From NCBI GenBank assembly GCA_026770585.1, contig MU646549.1:484526-497497 (forward strand): a stretch of 12,972 nucleotides of DNA, in the 5' to 3' direction. The notes below the pieces were generated by a model. That model saw nothing but the letters and a program-made list of their open reading frames with translations. It did no database searches and was not told the DNA's origin. Positions within the stretch are counted from its first letter, which is position 1. Each line of letters opens with the position of its first letter. Both the position numbers and the translations under genes were made by a program. Positions 1-6,309 of the stretch are shown here, one piece after another. Source of the stretch: Baffinella frigidus (lineage: Eukaryota; Cryptophyceae; Cryptomonadales; Baffinellaceae).

Positions 1-228
1 TGTTTGTGAGCCCCCCCCAGAGAGAGCTGGGCAACACAGAGCGAATGCCGCTTTACAGAGAGAGAGAGAGAGAGAGAGAGAGTCGCTTTACAGAGAGAGA
101 GAGAGAGAGAAATAGAGAGAGAGAGAGAGAGATACCGCGAGGTCGGTGTTTGTGAGCCCCCCCCATAGAGAGAGAGAGAGGTGGGCAACACACAGAGAGA
201 GTCGCTTTACAGAGAGAAAGAGAGAGAA

Positions 229-273
<45 letters not shown>

Positions 274-300
274 CCGCGAGGTCGGTGTTTGTGAGACCGC
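1..300. repeat. GA microsatellite with two copies of the exon 3' end
   Basis: Long (GA)n tracts (about 55-135, 170-275) are interrupted by ggcaacacagagcg, tcgctttacag and two copies of ccgcgaggtcggtgtttgtg (134-153 and 274-293), plus a third start at 1-10. The second belongs to the end of the exon at 275-367; the other is a copied exon end with its donor. The result is a tandem unit of about 140 bases made of exon end plus CT-rich intron start. Confidence 0.85.
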
Positions 301-367
301 CCCAGATTTTCCGGGGCTGTTCGAGGCTCTTCACGGCGAGTTGGATGTCCTTGTCCAGTGCTACGTT
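275..367 (-). CDS. TRPM-like channel, exon (pre-pore homology region, last exon in window)
   Basis: Phase-0 exon of 31 codons. The acceptor is TTGGGCAG preceded by a CTTCTTCTCCC tract, and the donor is GCG|GTATCTC running into a long CT tract. The peptide contains DKDIQLAVKSLEQPRKIWGG followed by a T..DLA ending. Joined to the end of the exon at 1787-1873 it gives F..MAIGV......D..LAV..L.....W...T..DLA. This is the spacing seen in TRPM channels just before the first membrane segment, where the chain reads roughly FxxLAVxxLxxxxxxDxxLAxxLLxxxxxxWxxxTCLxLA. The role is inferred: cytosolic TRPM-homology domain that couples to the pore. Seven further copies of all or part of this exon lie upstream in transcript order (512-1496). 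This one is chosen because it alone keeps both splice sites and the full C-terminal half. The membrane-spanning part would be left of the window. Confidence 0.72.
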
Positions 368-430
368 CTGCCCAACCCACGGGAGAAGAAGTTCAGGGTT
401 TAAGGCAAGATCTCCCTCTGAGAAGGGGGG

Positions 431-506
431 GGGGAGGGGAGGGAGAGAGAGAGAGAGTGTGTGTGAGAGAGAGAGAGAGTGTGTGTGTGTGCGTGAGAGA
501 GAGAGT
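431..506. repeat. GA/GT microsatellite
   Basis: GGGGAGGGGAGGGAGAGAG followed by mixed (GA) and (GT) runs. It sits between exon copies 1 and 2, on the donor side of copy 2, in the same relative place as the GA tract beside exon 275-367. Confidence 0.85.
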
Positions 507-511
507 ATGAA

Positions 512-585
512 GGGGCCCCCCAGAGCTTCCTCGGCTGTTTGAGGCTATTCACGGCGAGTTGGATGTCCTTATCCAGCGCTACGTT
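512..585 (-). pseudogene. Second copy of exon 275-367
   Basis: Open copy reading DKDIQLAVNSLKQPRKLWG after acceptor CTGGGCAG|. Against the exon at 275-367 I count five silent and three amino-acid changes (K/N, E/K, I/L). The 3' end departs after LWG and has no clear GT donor. It could be an alternative exon or a recently lost one. Confidence 0.65.
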
Positions 586-705
586 CTGCCCAGGTCCCAC
601 ACAGATCACAAGTTATTGACTGTGAAGTTGTTGACTTTTGGGGGGGGGTTGCTAACTTTTGACGTGTTTCCCAGGAGAGAATCTCACAATTGACTTTAGG
701 AGAAC

Positions 706-772
706 ACCAGATTTTGCGGGGCTGTTCGAGACTCTTCACGGCCAGCTGAATGTCCTTGTCCAGCGCTACATT
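706..772 (-). pseudogene. Third copy of exon 275-367, silent changes only
   Basis: Starts after acceptor ATATGGGCAG| and codes the same 22 residues as the exon at 275-367 down to IW. The seven base differences all fall in third positions and none changes the protein. It ends ATCTG|GTGTTC, a possible donor but in a different phase from the exon at 275-367. It could be a mutually exclusive exon. Confidence 0.65.
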
Positions 773-895
773 CTGCCCATATCACACAAAAATCAGGATT
801 CAAGGTGATTGACTTTTGGCGTGTTTCCTGGAGGATTTTGGCTGACGTTTGGGTGTTTCCTGGGAAAGAATCTCACGATTGAATTTATGCGAATT

Positions 896-1345
896 CGCCC
901 CAGAGATTTCTCGGCTGTTCGAGGATCTTGATCTCCGTATCCAGTGCTACGTCCTGTTAAATTTGACCAAAGGTTAATTTGATCATCAAATCACATCCCG
1001 ATTGCCTTATCCAGCGCTACATTCGGCCAAACCACGAACGGAACGTTCACTTCTAAACCCTCAACGTTTAGAATTTAAGGCAAGAACACGTTTAACGTTT
1101 ACTCGCTAAACGCTTAAGGTGTAGGTCCTCATCCATCGCTACGTTCTGCCCACCCATGAACGAACTTGAGTTCTCAACTCTTGCCGTGCAGGGTGTAAGG
1201 CACGAACACGTTTAGGGTGTATGACGAACGAACACGTTTGGAGTTTACAAAAAAAACACATTCTAGAGAGAGAAAGAGAGAAAACGTTTAGCCTAAACGT
1301 TTAGGGTTTAGGTCCATCTTCAGCGCTGCGTTCTGCCCAACCACG
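896..1345 (-). pseudogene. Decayed copies 4-7 of exon 275-367
   Basis: Copy 4 (896-952) reads DVALDTEIKILEQPRNLWG with an internal deletion. Copies 5 (991-1023), 6 (1120-1145) and 7 (1310-1332) keep only the first dozen codons (NVALDKAIG, NVAMDEDL, NAALKMDL). The intron pieces between them (caggagagaatctcacaatt and similar, and acgaacacgtttagggt) are also repeated, so the duplicated unit of about 190 bases included intron sequence. Confidence 0.6.
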
Positions 1346-1451
1346 AACGAAACGTGGAGGGGTTTAAGGCACGAACACGTTTAGGGTTTAGGGTTTAAGG
1401 CGAGATCACGTTCAGGGTTTAGTGTATAAGCTCGTTGAGGGTTTAGAGTTT

Positions 1452-1496
1452 AGGTTTCTTCACGGCTAGCTGGATGTCCCTGTGTAGCGCTGCCGC
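1452..1496 (-). pseudogene. Copy 8 of exon 275-367, with telomere-repeat acceptor
   Basis: Reads AALHRDIQLAVKKPK after acceptor CCCTAAACCAG|. The 3' half is replaced by telomere-type repeat. The tract that supplies its acceptor is the block at 1498-1560. Confidence 0.6.
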
Positions 1497-1497
1497 C

Positions 1498-1560
1498 TGG
1501 TTTAGGGTTCAGGGTTTATGGTTAAGGGTTTAGGGTTTAGTGTTTGGGGTCTAGGGTTTG
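1498..1560. repeat. Degenerate TTTAGGG repeat
   Basis: About nine imperfect units of the 7-base TTTAGGG word (with TTCAGGG, TTTATGG and TTAAGGG variants). Sparse TTTAGGG words also occur from about 1060 to 1460. On the transcribed strand it reads CCCTAAA, directly before the CAG of exon copy 8. Confidence 0.85.
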
Positions 1561-1674
1561 AGGCGACCACGTAAGCACACGTGAAGGGTTGAGGGTAAGA
1601 GCACCTTGAGAGTTTGGGGAGAGAACTCGTTTAGGGCTTAGGGTTAAGAACTCGTTTAGGATTGACAGACAGAC

Positions 1675-1786
1675 AGACCTGAAGAGAGAGAGAGAGAGCG
1701 CGCAAGAGAGAGCGAGCGAGCGAGAGAAGGGGGGGGGGAGGGAGAGAGAGAGAGAAAGAGAGAAAGAGAGAAAGAGAGAGACAGAC
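1675..1786. repeat. GA microsatellite with G run
   Basis: GA/GAAA/GC-rich simple repeat with a run of nine G, flanked on both sides by cagacagacct / gacagacct. It forms the start of the intron after exon 1787-1873. Confidence 0.85.
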
Positions 1787-1873
1787 CTGGACGCCGATAG
1801 CCATATTCTCGAACTCCTGAGCGCTCATGGTCATCTTGTTCCGCGTCACTGGCTCCACATCCGACCGCCCCGC
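1787..1873 (-). CDS. TRPM-like channel, exon with EFENMAIGVQ motif
   Basis: Phase-0 exon of 29 codons between acceptor CTTAACCAG| and donor GTCCAG|GTCTGTC. Its 5' half reads AGRSDVEPVTRNKM and its 3' half MSAQEFENMAIGVQ. In TRPM channels a variable acidic/basic spacer is followed by a conserved xxxFExxAvgvL helix, after the W.....P...AL.A..LL block. The preceding exon (2689-2787) supplies that block and the next exon (275-367) supplies the continuation. The acceptor tract is a degenerate telomere-type repeat (CCTTAACCCTTAACCAG) rather than an ordinary pyrimidine run, and the intron begins with a GA/CT microsatellite. Two partial copies of the 5' half lie at 2385-2427 and 2521-2568; both lack the EFENMAIGVQ half and so cannot replace this exon. 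Confidence 0.75.
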
Positions 1874-2035
1874 CTGGTTAAGGGTTAAGGATCAAGGGTT
1901 TATCTCAACCCTACACCGATGATATCAGTCGAACTGGGGTTTGCAGCTTGTGAGTGTCTTCCAGCTTCGTGACCCCGCCTGGCGGGGAACTTCGCATCAG
2001 CTTCGTGACTCGGTTACGTCTCCTGAACCAAACCC

Positions 2036-2175
2036 TCGAGGACTTTGCGGGAGGTACTGCCCACAGTCCTCCTGAACCTTGAGGCAACGGTTCAGGAGGT
2101 CTCGGGGTCTGGAGGTAGGTCGGCAGGGCGTCGAGGCAGTGTCCGTGAGAGGGTGATGGGGCGCGGCGGCTGTGT
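2036..2175. repeat. First copy of intronic tandem unit
   Basis: The stretch ttcgtgactcggtta..., gcgtcg.g.cagtgtccgt.agag and ggg.gcg recurs at 2447-2520. Together with the 1787-1873 exon copies it defines a duplicated unit of a few hundred bases. The first copy carries the TIR element at 2179-2372; the second does not. The plus-strand ORF across this stretch runs into the element and is not a gene. Confidence 0.55.
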
Positions 2176-2178
2176 CCG

Positions 2179-2372
2179 TACTACTGCAAATCCACAGGGG
2201 AAGTCTCAATTTTTGTGGACACGACACAACAAGTATTATAGGTTACCTTTTGACGAATTTTGGTCACGTCTTCAGGGCAGAAATTGCCTTTTGGAATGCA
2301 AATGGCTCCAAAGTAGCGGCAAGGATCCTTGCCGCTACTTTTTGAGACTTCCCCTCGGGCTTTTCAGTAGTG
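2179..2372. mobile_element. TIR element with 32-bp perfect palindrome
   Basis: The ends read TACTACTGCAAATCCACAGG and, from the other side, CACTACTGAAAAGCCCGAGG, both continuing into a shared GGGGAAGTCTCAA. This makes an inverted repeat of about 35 bases with a few mismatches. Just inside the right end is a perfect 32-base palindrome (2310-2341) centred on GGATCC. It is non-coding and about 194 bp, so a MITE-like element. No convincing target duplication. Confidence 0.75.
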
Positions 2373-2384
2373 ACTGCTCACACA

Positions 2385-2427
2385 TCATCTTGTTTCTCAT
2401 CACTGACTCCACGTCCGACCGCCCCGC
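2385..2427 (-). pseudogene. Partial copy of exon 1787-1873
   Basis: Reads AGRSDVESVMRNKM, matching the first half of the exon (AGRSDVEPVTRNKM), and stops before the EFENMAIGVQ half. It is preceded by AGCCAG. Confidence 0.65.
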
Positions 2428-2520
2428 CTGGCTGGAGCTTCGTGTCAGCTTCGTGACTCGGTTAGGGCGTCGTGTCAGTGTCCGTTAGAGGATAATAGGG
2501 CGCTTTGTTTGTGTCAGATC

Positions 2521-2568
2521 ACACGTCATCTTGTTTCTCGTTACTGGCTCTGCGTCCGAGCGCCCCGC
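2521..2568 (-). pseudogene. Second partial copy of exon 1787-1873
   Basis: Reads AGRSDAEPVTRNKMT after acceptor ACCATAAACCAG|, where the upstream tract is telomere-type repeat. It then diverges (TCD, stop). Confidence 0.65.
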
Positions 2569-2676
2569 CTGGTTTATGGTTTATGGTTTATGGTTTAGGG
2601 TTTAGGGTTTAGGGGTAAGGGTTTAGGGTTTAGGGTTTAGGGTTTAGGGTTTAGGGTTTAGAGTTGAAGGTTGGTT
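2569..2676. repeat. TTTAGGG tract
   Basis: About fourteen near-perfect TTTAGGG units with TTTATGG variants at the start. It lies between the donor of exon 2689-2787 and the partial exon copy at 2521-2568, CCCTAAA on the transcribed strand. Confidence 0.9.
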
Positions 2677-2688
2677 AAGAGTGCGCAC

Positions 2689-2787
2689 CATTCCGCGGAG
2701 GAGGGCGCAGGCGGTGAGCGCAGACATCACGGGAAACTTCGCTCTTTGCCAGAGCATTTTCGCCATCTCCACCCGATTCATCAGAAC
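2689..2787 (-). CDS. TRPM-like channel, exon with diagnostic pre-pore helix pair
   Basis: Phase-0 exon of 33 codons, acceptor GTGCGTTGCAG|, donor GGAATG|GTGCGC. The peptide reads VLMNRVEMAKMLW, then a short link with KFPVM, then SALTACALLRGM. This W/VLMxRxxMAxxxWxxxxxPxxxALxAxxLLxxM pattern is the most recognisable part of the cytosolic TRPM-homology region. It is my main evidence for the family call. The previous exon ends YLDLFFLM, giving the DLFxxxVLMNR lead-in expected in the family. No second copy of this exon was found, unlike most others. A short stretch at 2863-2871 (gacatcacgg) repeats a few bases of the exon and may be chance. The call would fail if a profile search of the joined peptide did not return TRPM. 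Confidence 0.8.
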
Positions 2788-3026
2788 CTGCAACGCACGA
2801 ACGTAGCGTTGAGCTGAGTCTTTCTATTATTTGTACAATAAATCGGCCACTTTTGGGGGAGACATCACGGAACCCCCCCCGCAGTTCGTCTAAAGTCAAC
2901 TATCCGAAATCTTGCCACGTACGAGCCTTGAGGGTTTAGGTCAAACCCGGGCGGAGCTCCCCGAAAACGAGCGTCTTAAGACGGGGAGTCGACTGAAGGT
3001 AGGGTCCAAAAAGCCCCTTAGCAATC

Positions 3027-3055
3027 AGGTCGAGGTAGCAGTCCCCATAGGATCG
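3027..3055 (-). pseudogene. Copy of the 3' half of exon 3236-3310
   Basis: Reads GDCYLDLI in the same frame as GDCYLDLF of the exon, with TAT/TAC silent. It lies downstream of the exon in its intron, next to the TIR element at 3080-3202. Confidence 0.5.
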
Positions 3056-3079
3056 CTGCACTTAAGGTTTGAGAGTAAT

Positions 3080-3202
3080 CCACTTAGCAGCCATCGGTGC
3101 CTTCGGGAAGAAGTCAATCGAAACGATTCCCGTACAAATTGCGATTTTTCCCGCAACGTGAAAAATTTCCCCCGGAAATCCGGGTCTGTCCCTGCTAAGT
3201 GG
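3080..3202. mobile_element. Small TIR element (CCACTTAGCAG ends)
   Basis: Perfect 11-base terminal repeats CCACTTAGCAG / CTGCTAAGTGG about 123 bases apart. The right part holds the near-palindrome CCCCCGGAAATCCGGG. A related left end and a related palindrome occur at 11618-11730. Confidence 0.65.
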
Positions 3203-3235
3203 AGAAAAGAAGAAGAAGAAGAGAAGAGGGTGGAC

Positions 3236-3310
3236 CATGAGGAAGAAGAGGTCGAGATAGCAGTCCCCGAGGACCCCCAGATCGTACTTGAAGTCATCTC
3301 CCAACACATC
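3236..3310 (-). CDS. TRPM-like channel, exon DVLGDDFKYDLG...YLDLFFLM
   Basis: Phase-0 exon of 25 codons. The acceptor is AATCGGCAG| and the donor is CTCATG|GTCCACC. It begins DVLGDDFKYDLG, matching in position the short (I/V)..LLG..(F/Y).Y helix found in TRPM-homology regions before the DLFxWAVLMxR segment. It ends YLDLFFLM, which joins in frame to VLMNRVEMAKMLW. At least four incomplete copies surround it: 3395-3437, 3487-3503 interrupted by a TIR element, 3752-3769, and a copy of the 3' half at 3027-3055 in which TAT has become TAC silently. Downstream of the donor is a GA/AGAAGA-rich strip (3205-3250 on the plus strand) that in another frame gives a spurious Glu-rich ORF. Confidence 0.7.
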
Positions 3311-3394
3311 CTGCCGATTCGCAAACCGACCGCGTTTTCAGCATAAATCGACTTAATGATTTACACATTAGTGGCAAATCGACTGTGCACATCC

Positions 3395-3437
3395 TGCCCA
3401 GTTCGTACTTGAAATCATCTCCCAGCACATCCTGCCG
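3395..3437 (-). pseudogene. Copy of exon 3236-3310
   Basis: DVLGDDFKYELG after CGGCAG|, followed by a second GGCAG|GATGTGC start, so two copies abut. Most changes from the exon are silent (TTG/CTG, GAC/GAT). Confidence 0.65.
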
Positions 3438-3503
3438 ATTTTCAAACATAAGGTATGAAGCAACTTTCCTTTAAACTTCACAAATTGTAGTCGTCGCCCA
3501 GCA

Positions 3504-3664
3504 CCACACATCGGGCTACGAAGGGATTTTCGGCCCAGATCGGGCCACCTTTCCGTTACCTTATCCGTAGGAACCCCCCTATGTCCCTACGGGTTGCCTA
3601 CCGTAGGGTCCTAGGTCTCATCGCTTCAGGGTTATTCGAAATCCCTTCGAAGTCCGCTGTGTGG
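3504..3664. mobile_element. 161-bp TIR element, copy 1
   Basis: The ends are CCACACA..GGGCTACGAAG and CTTCGAAGTCCGCTGTGTGG. The interior has GTTACCTTATCCGTAGGAAC, a CCTACCGTAGGGTCCTAGGT motif and no ORF. It interrupts a copy of exon 3236-3310: the left flank cgcccagca and right flank catcctgcc together restore cccagcacatcctgcc, with no duplicated target bases. Confidence 0.85.
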
Positions 3665-3751
3665 CATCCTGCCCCACAAAGTATCAAGTTGATTTGTAGA
3701 GTATTAAGTTGAAGACAAACGGACTTAATAAAAAGGACTTGACACAAAATA

Positions 3752-3769
3752 CGTCGCCAAGTACATCCT
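3752..3769 (-). pseudogene. Exon 3236-3310 fragment with telomere-repeat acceptor
   Basis: DVLGDV after CCCTAAACCAG|; diverges afterwards. Confidence 0.5.
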
Positions 3770-3835
3770 GGTTTAGGGTTTAGGGTTTAGAGTTTAGGGT
3801 TTAGGGTTTAGGGTTTAGGGTTGGTTTAGGGGTTT
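3770..3835. repeat. TTTAGGG tract
   Basis: About eight units, starting exactly at the CAG of the fragment at 3752-3769. The AT-rich sequence that follows to about 4115 has short repeats (actgaacaaat, cgcgattc) and no gene that I can see. Confidence 0.85.
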
Positions 3836-4135
3836 GACTTGAAGTCGCCGCGCCGCGATTGAATACTTGACAAACTGAATACTGAACAAATTAAATTAAC
3901 ACTGAACAAATCGTAAAGTATTCGATCCGCGATTCGCCGCGATTCATTACTTTACAAACTGAATACTGAACAAATTAGTCGCTTTTCAGCGCAGCAATTC
4001 GGAGCAACTAAGCCAAGACAAGGGTATATTAACCGATTTTACTTAAACTATACAAATAACATAATACTTAACAAATTAATTAGCGTAATACTTTGTAAAT
4101 TGGTTGCTTTCCAGCGGTTTAGGGTTTAGGGCTAC

Positions 4136-4183
4136 CTTGTAGATCGCGAGGAGGAGCAGAACCGACATCTTGTGCTTCGCCGA
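4136..4183 (-). CDS. TRPM-like channel, short exon with hydrophobic MSVLLLLAIYK
   Basis: Sixteen-codon phase-0 exon in the preferred model. The acceptor is CTCTCCCGCCGAGCAG| and the donor is ATCTACAAG|GTAGCCC, which is followed at once by CCCTAAACCCTAAACC. The peptide is SAKHKMSVLLLLAIYK and joins in frame to DVLGDDFKY of the next exon. The hydrophobic stretch is too short for a membrane helix and fits a buried helix of the TRPM-homology region. An alternative start at 4200 (acceptor TTAACAAG|) would add five codons and would need a donor at 4254 with a 53-base intron. I prefer 4183 because the matching donor at 4455 is much stronger. No second copy of this exon was seen. Confidence 0.55.
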
Positions 4184-4206
4184 CTGCTCGGCGGGAGAGT
4201 CTTGTT

Positions 4207-4262
4207 AATCCGATTAGACCATCAATTGTTCTGGTCAAACGATCTGGTTAGACCATCAATTT
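4207..4262. repeat. Short direct repeat TTAGACCATCAATT
   Basis: Two copies 34 bases apart, in the proposed intron just upstream of the exon at 4136-4183. Confidence 0.6.
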
Positions 4263-4455
4263 TCGACTGCTGAAGAGAGTCTGGTTTGCCAATCAAATAT
4301 GCTTGTTGAAAACGGGTGTTTGATCCGCCTCGTGTGGAATACCCAGAGAATGAGAGCTGGCCCGTCGAAAACGACCCCTCCTCGCCATCGACAAGGTCGC
4401 AAATGGCTCGAGTTACAATCTCGATTCGATCCACTTCGGAGGGCTGGTGGCCTAC

Positions 4456-4690
4456 CTGAGTCTCCTCGTCCTTCAGCTTTTTCTTCTCGGACGAATCCAT
4501 GCTGTCATCGTGTGCTTCTTCCTCAGTGCCATCCTCTTCGCCCTTGTCATTTGAGCTCTTTTTCTTCGAGCCCTGTGAGCCCTTGTCCTTCCCGTTGTTG
4601 TCCTTGGAGCCGTTGGCATGCGAGCTCTTGGCATTGGAGCTCTTTTCCTTGGCGCTTTCGGAGGACGAGGATGTGTTTTTGACTTGATCC
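4456..4690 (-). CDS. TRPM-like channel, low-complexity Ser/Lys/Glu linker exon
   Basis: About 78 codons. The acceptor is GCTACAG| with a CTGAC branch-point-like word 17 bases upstream. The donor is ACTCAG|GTAGGCC, a close match to consensus. The reading frame stays open for more than 460 bases (4222-4690), the longest non-repetitive open stretch on this strand. The peptide runs from NTSSSSESAKEKSS through KDNNGKDKGSQGSKKKSS to EEDGTEEEAHDDSMDSSEKK. It is a disordered, charged linker, and TRPM channels often have a long variable linker at this point between homology blocks. If the donor is not used, the frame continues through SEVDRIEIVTRAICDLVDGE to a stop at 4222, so that segment may be a retained or alternative extension. 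Phase 1 at the acceptor fits the CG| end of the exon at 5917-6014. Confidence 0.6.
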
Positions 4691-4818
4691 CTGTAGCGGT
4701 ATCCCGGTCAGTATTCGTATATTGTCGTTTATTTATTCGCATGTTATCATTTATTGGTTTAGGTTTGGCGGTTTGTTGCTATGCCCCTACCTTTCCCCAT
4801 GCTCCACCACGCTCCTAA

Positions 4819-4957
4819 CCACACGGTGGGCTACGAAGGTTTCGTTGGGGCCGGAATTCCGGGTGTAACGTGACCAATTCGCATTAGAAAAAGCCTCAAA
4901 ATTCACTGTGTTCAGGCAAGTTGACTGTTGATGAAAGGTTCGTAGTCCACCGTATGG
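4819..4957. mobile_element. CCACACGG TIR element, copy a
   Basis: The ends are CCACACGGTGGGCTACGAAG and CGTAGTCCACCGTATGG, about 139 bp. The inside has GTAACGTGACCAA, GCATTAGAAAA and AAGTTGAC words shared with copies at 7442-7579 and 9897-10024. The flanks gctcctaa and cgtgtt are found joined without the element at 5164-5177, giving an empty site with no target duplication. Confidence 0.8.
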
Positions 4958-4960
4958 CGT

Positions 4961-5212
4961 GTTCAGGTTATGTTGACCTCTATGCTCCACTCTTGACCAG
5001 CCCACACAGCGGACTTTGAAGGGGGTTTGAATAACCCCTAAGCGATAAGACCTAGCACCCTCCGGTAGGCAACCCGTAGGGACATAGGGGGGTTCCTACG
5101 GATAAGGTAACGGAAACTCGGCCCGATTTGGGCCGAAAATCCATTCGTAGCCCGCTGCGTGGGCTCCTAACGTGTTATGTTGAGCTGTATGCTCCACTCT
5201 TGACCAGCCTCG
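4961..5212. repeat. Direct repeat flanking a 161-bp element
   Basis: The sequence cgtgtt...ttatgttga, followed by c/g changes and tatgctccactcttgaccag, occurs at 4958-5001 and again at 5172-5211, either side of the element at 5002-5162. It may be a decayed exon (CTGGTCAAGAGTGGAGCATA on the minus strand), but both copies carry stops in the matching frame. Confidence 0.6.
5002..5162. mobile_element. 161-bp TIR element, copy 2 (opposite orientation)
   Basis: CCACACAGCGGACTTTGAAG start and TTCGTAGCCCGCTGCGTGG end. The interior is the reverse complement of copies 1 and 5, with the same length of 161. Confidence 0.85.
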
Positions 5213-5229
5213 CCGAGCCGATCCGGCAC

Positions 5230-5300
5230 TCTCAAACTCTGTCTTATGACCTGCCACGCCAGGTCTCAAGTTCGAATTTCAAACGCAACGTTTCGTGCTC
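5230..5300 (-). pseudogene. Fragment of the acceptor of exon 7056-7170
   Basis: AAACGTTGCGTTTGAAATTC, then a gap, then GGCAG|GTCATAAGACAGAGT matches the sequence before and at the start of that exon (GCAG|GTCGG ... AAGACAGAGT) with an internal deletion. A second fragment is at 5485-5560. Confidence 0.5.
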
Positions 5301-5340
5301 AAAGTAGTTCGTGATACAGATAAAACATTATTGCGCCCGG

Positions 5341-5484
5341 GAATGGCTCAAATTCATAGACGTGGAATGGCTCCAATTGATAGACGTGGAATGGCTCCAA
5401 TTCATAGACGTGGAATGGCTCCAATTCATAGACGTGGAATGGCTCCAATTGATAGACGTGGAATGGCTCCAATTCGTAGACGCC
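5341..5484. repeat. 24-bp minisatellite, 6 copies
   Basis: Six units of a 24-base repeat beginning GAATGGCTCCAATT, then C/G, then ATAGACGTG. Because 24 is a multiple of three and no unit has a stop, all plus frames and some minus frames are open (MAPIHRRG and similar). I treat these as repeat artefacts. A single extra half unit is at 5587-5610. Confidence 0.9.
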
Positions 5485-5635
5485 CGCAAGTCTGAGGGCG
5501 TACCGACCTGCCACGCCAGGTCACAAGTCTGAATTTCAAACGCAACGTTTCGTGCTAAAAGTGTTTCGTGGTACAGATTGCGCCCGGGAATGGCTCCAAT
5601 TCCTAGACGCGTAGCCAGCAAGTCTGAGAACGCAC

Positions 5636-5680
5636 CGTTTGAAGTCGTAAATGATGCCCAGCTTTTCCTTGGTGGTAGAT
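5636..5680 (-). pseudogene. Copy of the 3' half of exon 5917-6014
   Basis: STTKEKLGIIYDFKR frame with donor ACG|GTGCGTTC. It lacks the FWKN half and an acceptor. Confidence 0.6.
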
Positions 5681-5701
5681 CATACACTCAGAGCGTCAAA
5701 A

Positions 5702-5835
5702 GGGGGCGCAGGATGTAAACCAAGAGGGGGCTCAGGATGTAAACCCAGAGGGGGCTCAGGATGTAAATCCAGAGGGGGCTCAGGATGTAAATCCAGAGGG
5801 GGCTCAGGATGTAAAGAGCGTCCGGAGGGAGCGTA
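5702..5835. repeat. 24-bp minisatellite, about 5 copies
   Basis: Units of GGGGGCTCAGGATGTAAATC plus CAGA, with a decayed sixth at 5825 and another at 5880. The gapless open frames (RGGSGCKS) are repeat artefacts. Confidence 0.9.
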
Positions 5836-5916
5836 GGATGAAAATGTCCTTATGGATGGGAACCCCAACCCCTAAACCCTCAGGATGTAAATGTCCTAAC
5901 GGATGGGGGCTCAGAC

Positions 5917-6014
5917 CGTTTGAAGTCGTAAATGATGCCGAGCTTCTCCTTGGTGGTCGATCCCGCCTTGTAGCCTTCCGCGAGATCCTCAGCCGTGTAG
6001 CTGTTTTTCCAGAA
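5917..6014 (-). CDS. TRPM-like gene, exon FWKNSYTAEDLAEGYKAGS...IYDFKR
   Basis: Exon of 32 codons plus two bases. The acceptor is CTCTCTCTTGATGCGCAG| and the donor is AAACG|GTCTGAG. It codes FWKNSYTAEDLAEGYKAGS and then TTKEKLGIIYDFKR once joined. I do not recognise this segment by itself. The YTAEDLAEGY stretch superficially resembles LxEAGY-type repeats, but there is only one unit per copy. Two partial copies with the same acceptor context lie at 6142-6198 and 6269-6298, the latter with the acceptor AG changed to CG. A copy of the 3' part lies at 5636-5680 with an arguably better donor (ACG|GTGCGT). This copy is chosen because it is the only one with both halves. Its place between two other in-phase exons supports membership of the same gene. 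Confidence 0.6.
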
Positions 6015-6141
6015 CTGCGCATCAAGAGAGAGAGTTATTTATTGATGACTAACTGGTCCGGATCCACTTCATAGCATCATGGATGGTCTGACCAAGGATG
6101 AACTGGGCACCAACACCAATATCAGAGCCACAGCACGTGCC

Positions 6142-6198
6142 AGATCCCGCCGTGTAGCCTTCCGCGAGATCCTCTGCCGTGTAGTTGTTCTTCCAGAA
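6142..6198 (-). pseudogene. Copy of the 5' half of exon 5917-6014, with acceptor
   Basis: FWKNNYTAEDLAEGYTAGS after CTGACTTTATTGTTTCCGCG + CAG|, an excellent acceptor with branch-point-like CTGAC. It diverges after GS and could be an alternative exon running to 6060 (ends WIRTS, stop). Confidence 0.6.
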
Positions 6199-6268
6199 CT
6201 GCGCGGAAACAATAAAGTCAGTCCCTCTCGCTATCCAGTGGGATTGCAAGTCGAGTCCAGTGGTACAC

Positions 6269-6298
6269 ATCCGCTGCAGAGTAGTTGTTTTTCCAGAA
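6269..6298 (-). pseudogene. Short copy of exon 5917-6014 start
   Basis: FWKNNYSAAD; the acceptor context CTGACTTTATTTGTTGTGCG is kept but AG has become CG, so it should not splice. Confidence 0.6.
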
Positions 6299-6309
6299 CG
6301 GCGCACAAC

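Noticed and set aside
53-334. Ser-Leu repeat ORFs in GA tracts
   Set aside because: Dinucleotide repeats are open in all frames.
2045-2488. Plus-strand ORF of 147 codons
   Set aside because: It runs through the TIR element at 2179-2372 and antisense to an exon copy; no domain, no splice context, composition follows the repeats.
2912-3346. Plus-strand ORF of 144 codons with Glu-rich end
   Set aside because: Antisense to exon 3236-3310 and across the small TIR element; the EEEE run comes from an AGA-rich strip.
5295-5532. Repeat proteins such as MAPIHRRG
   Set aside because: A 24-bp minisatellite without stops is open in several frames on both strands at once.
5341-5835. CRISPR-like array
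   Set aside because: The 24-base units abut with no spacers and the context is eukaryotic.
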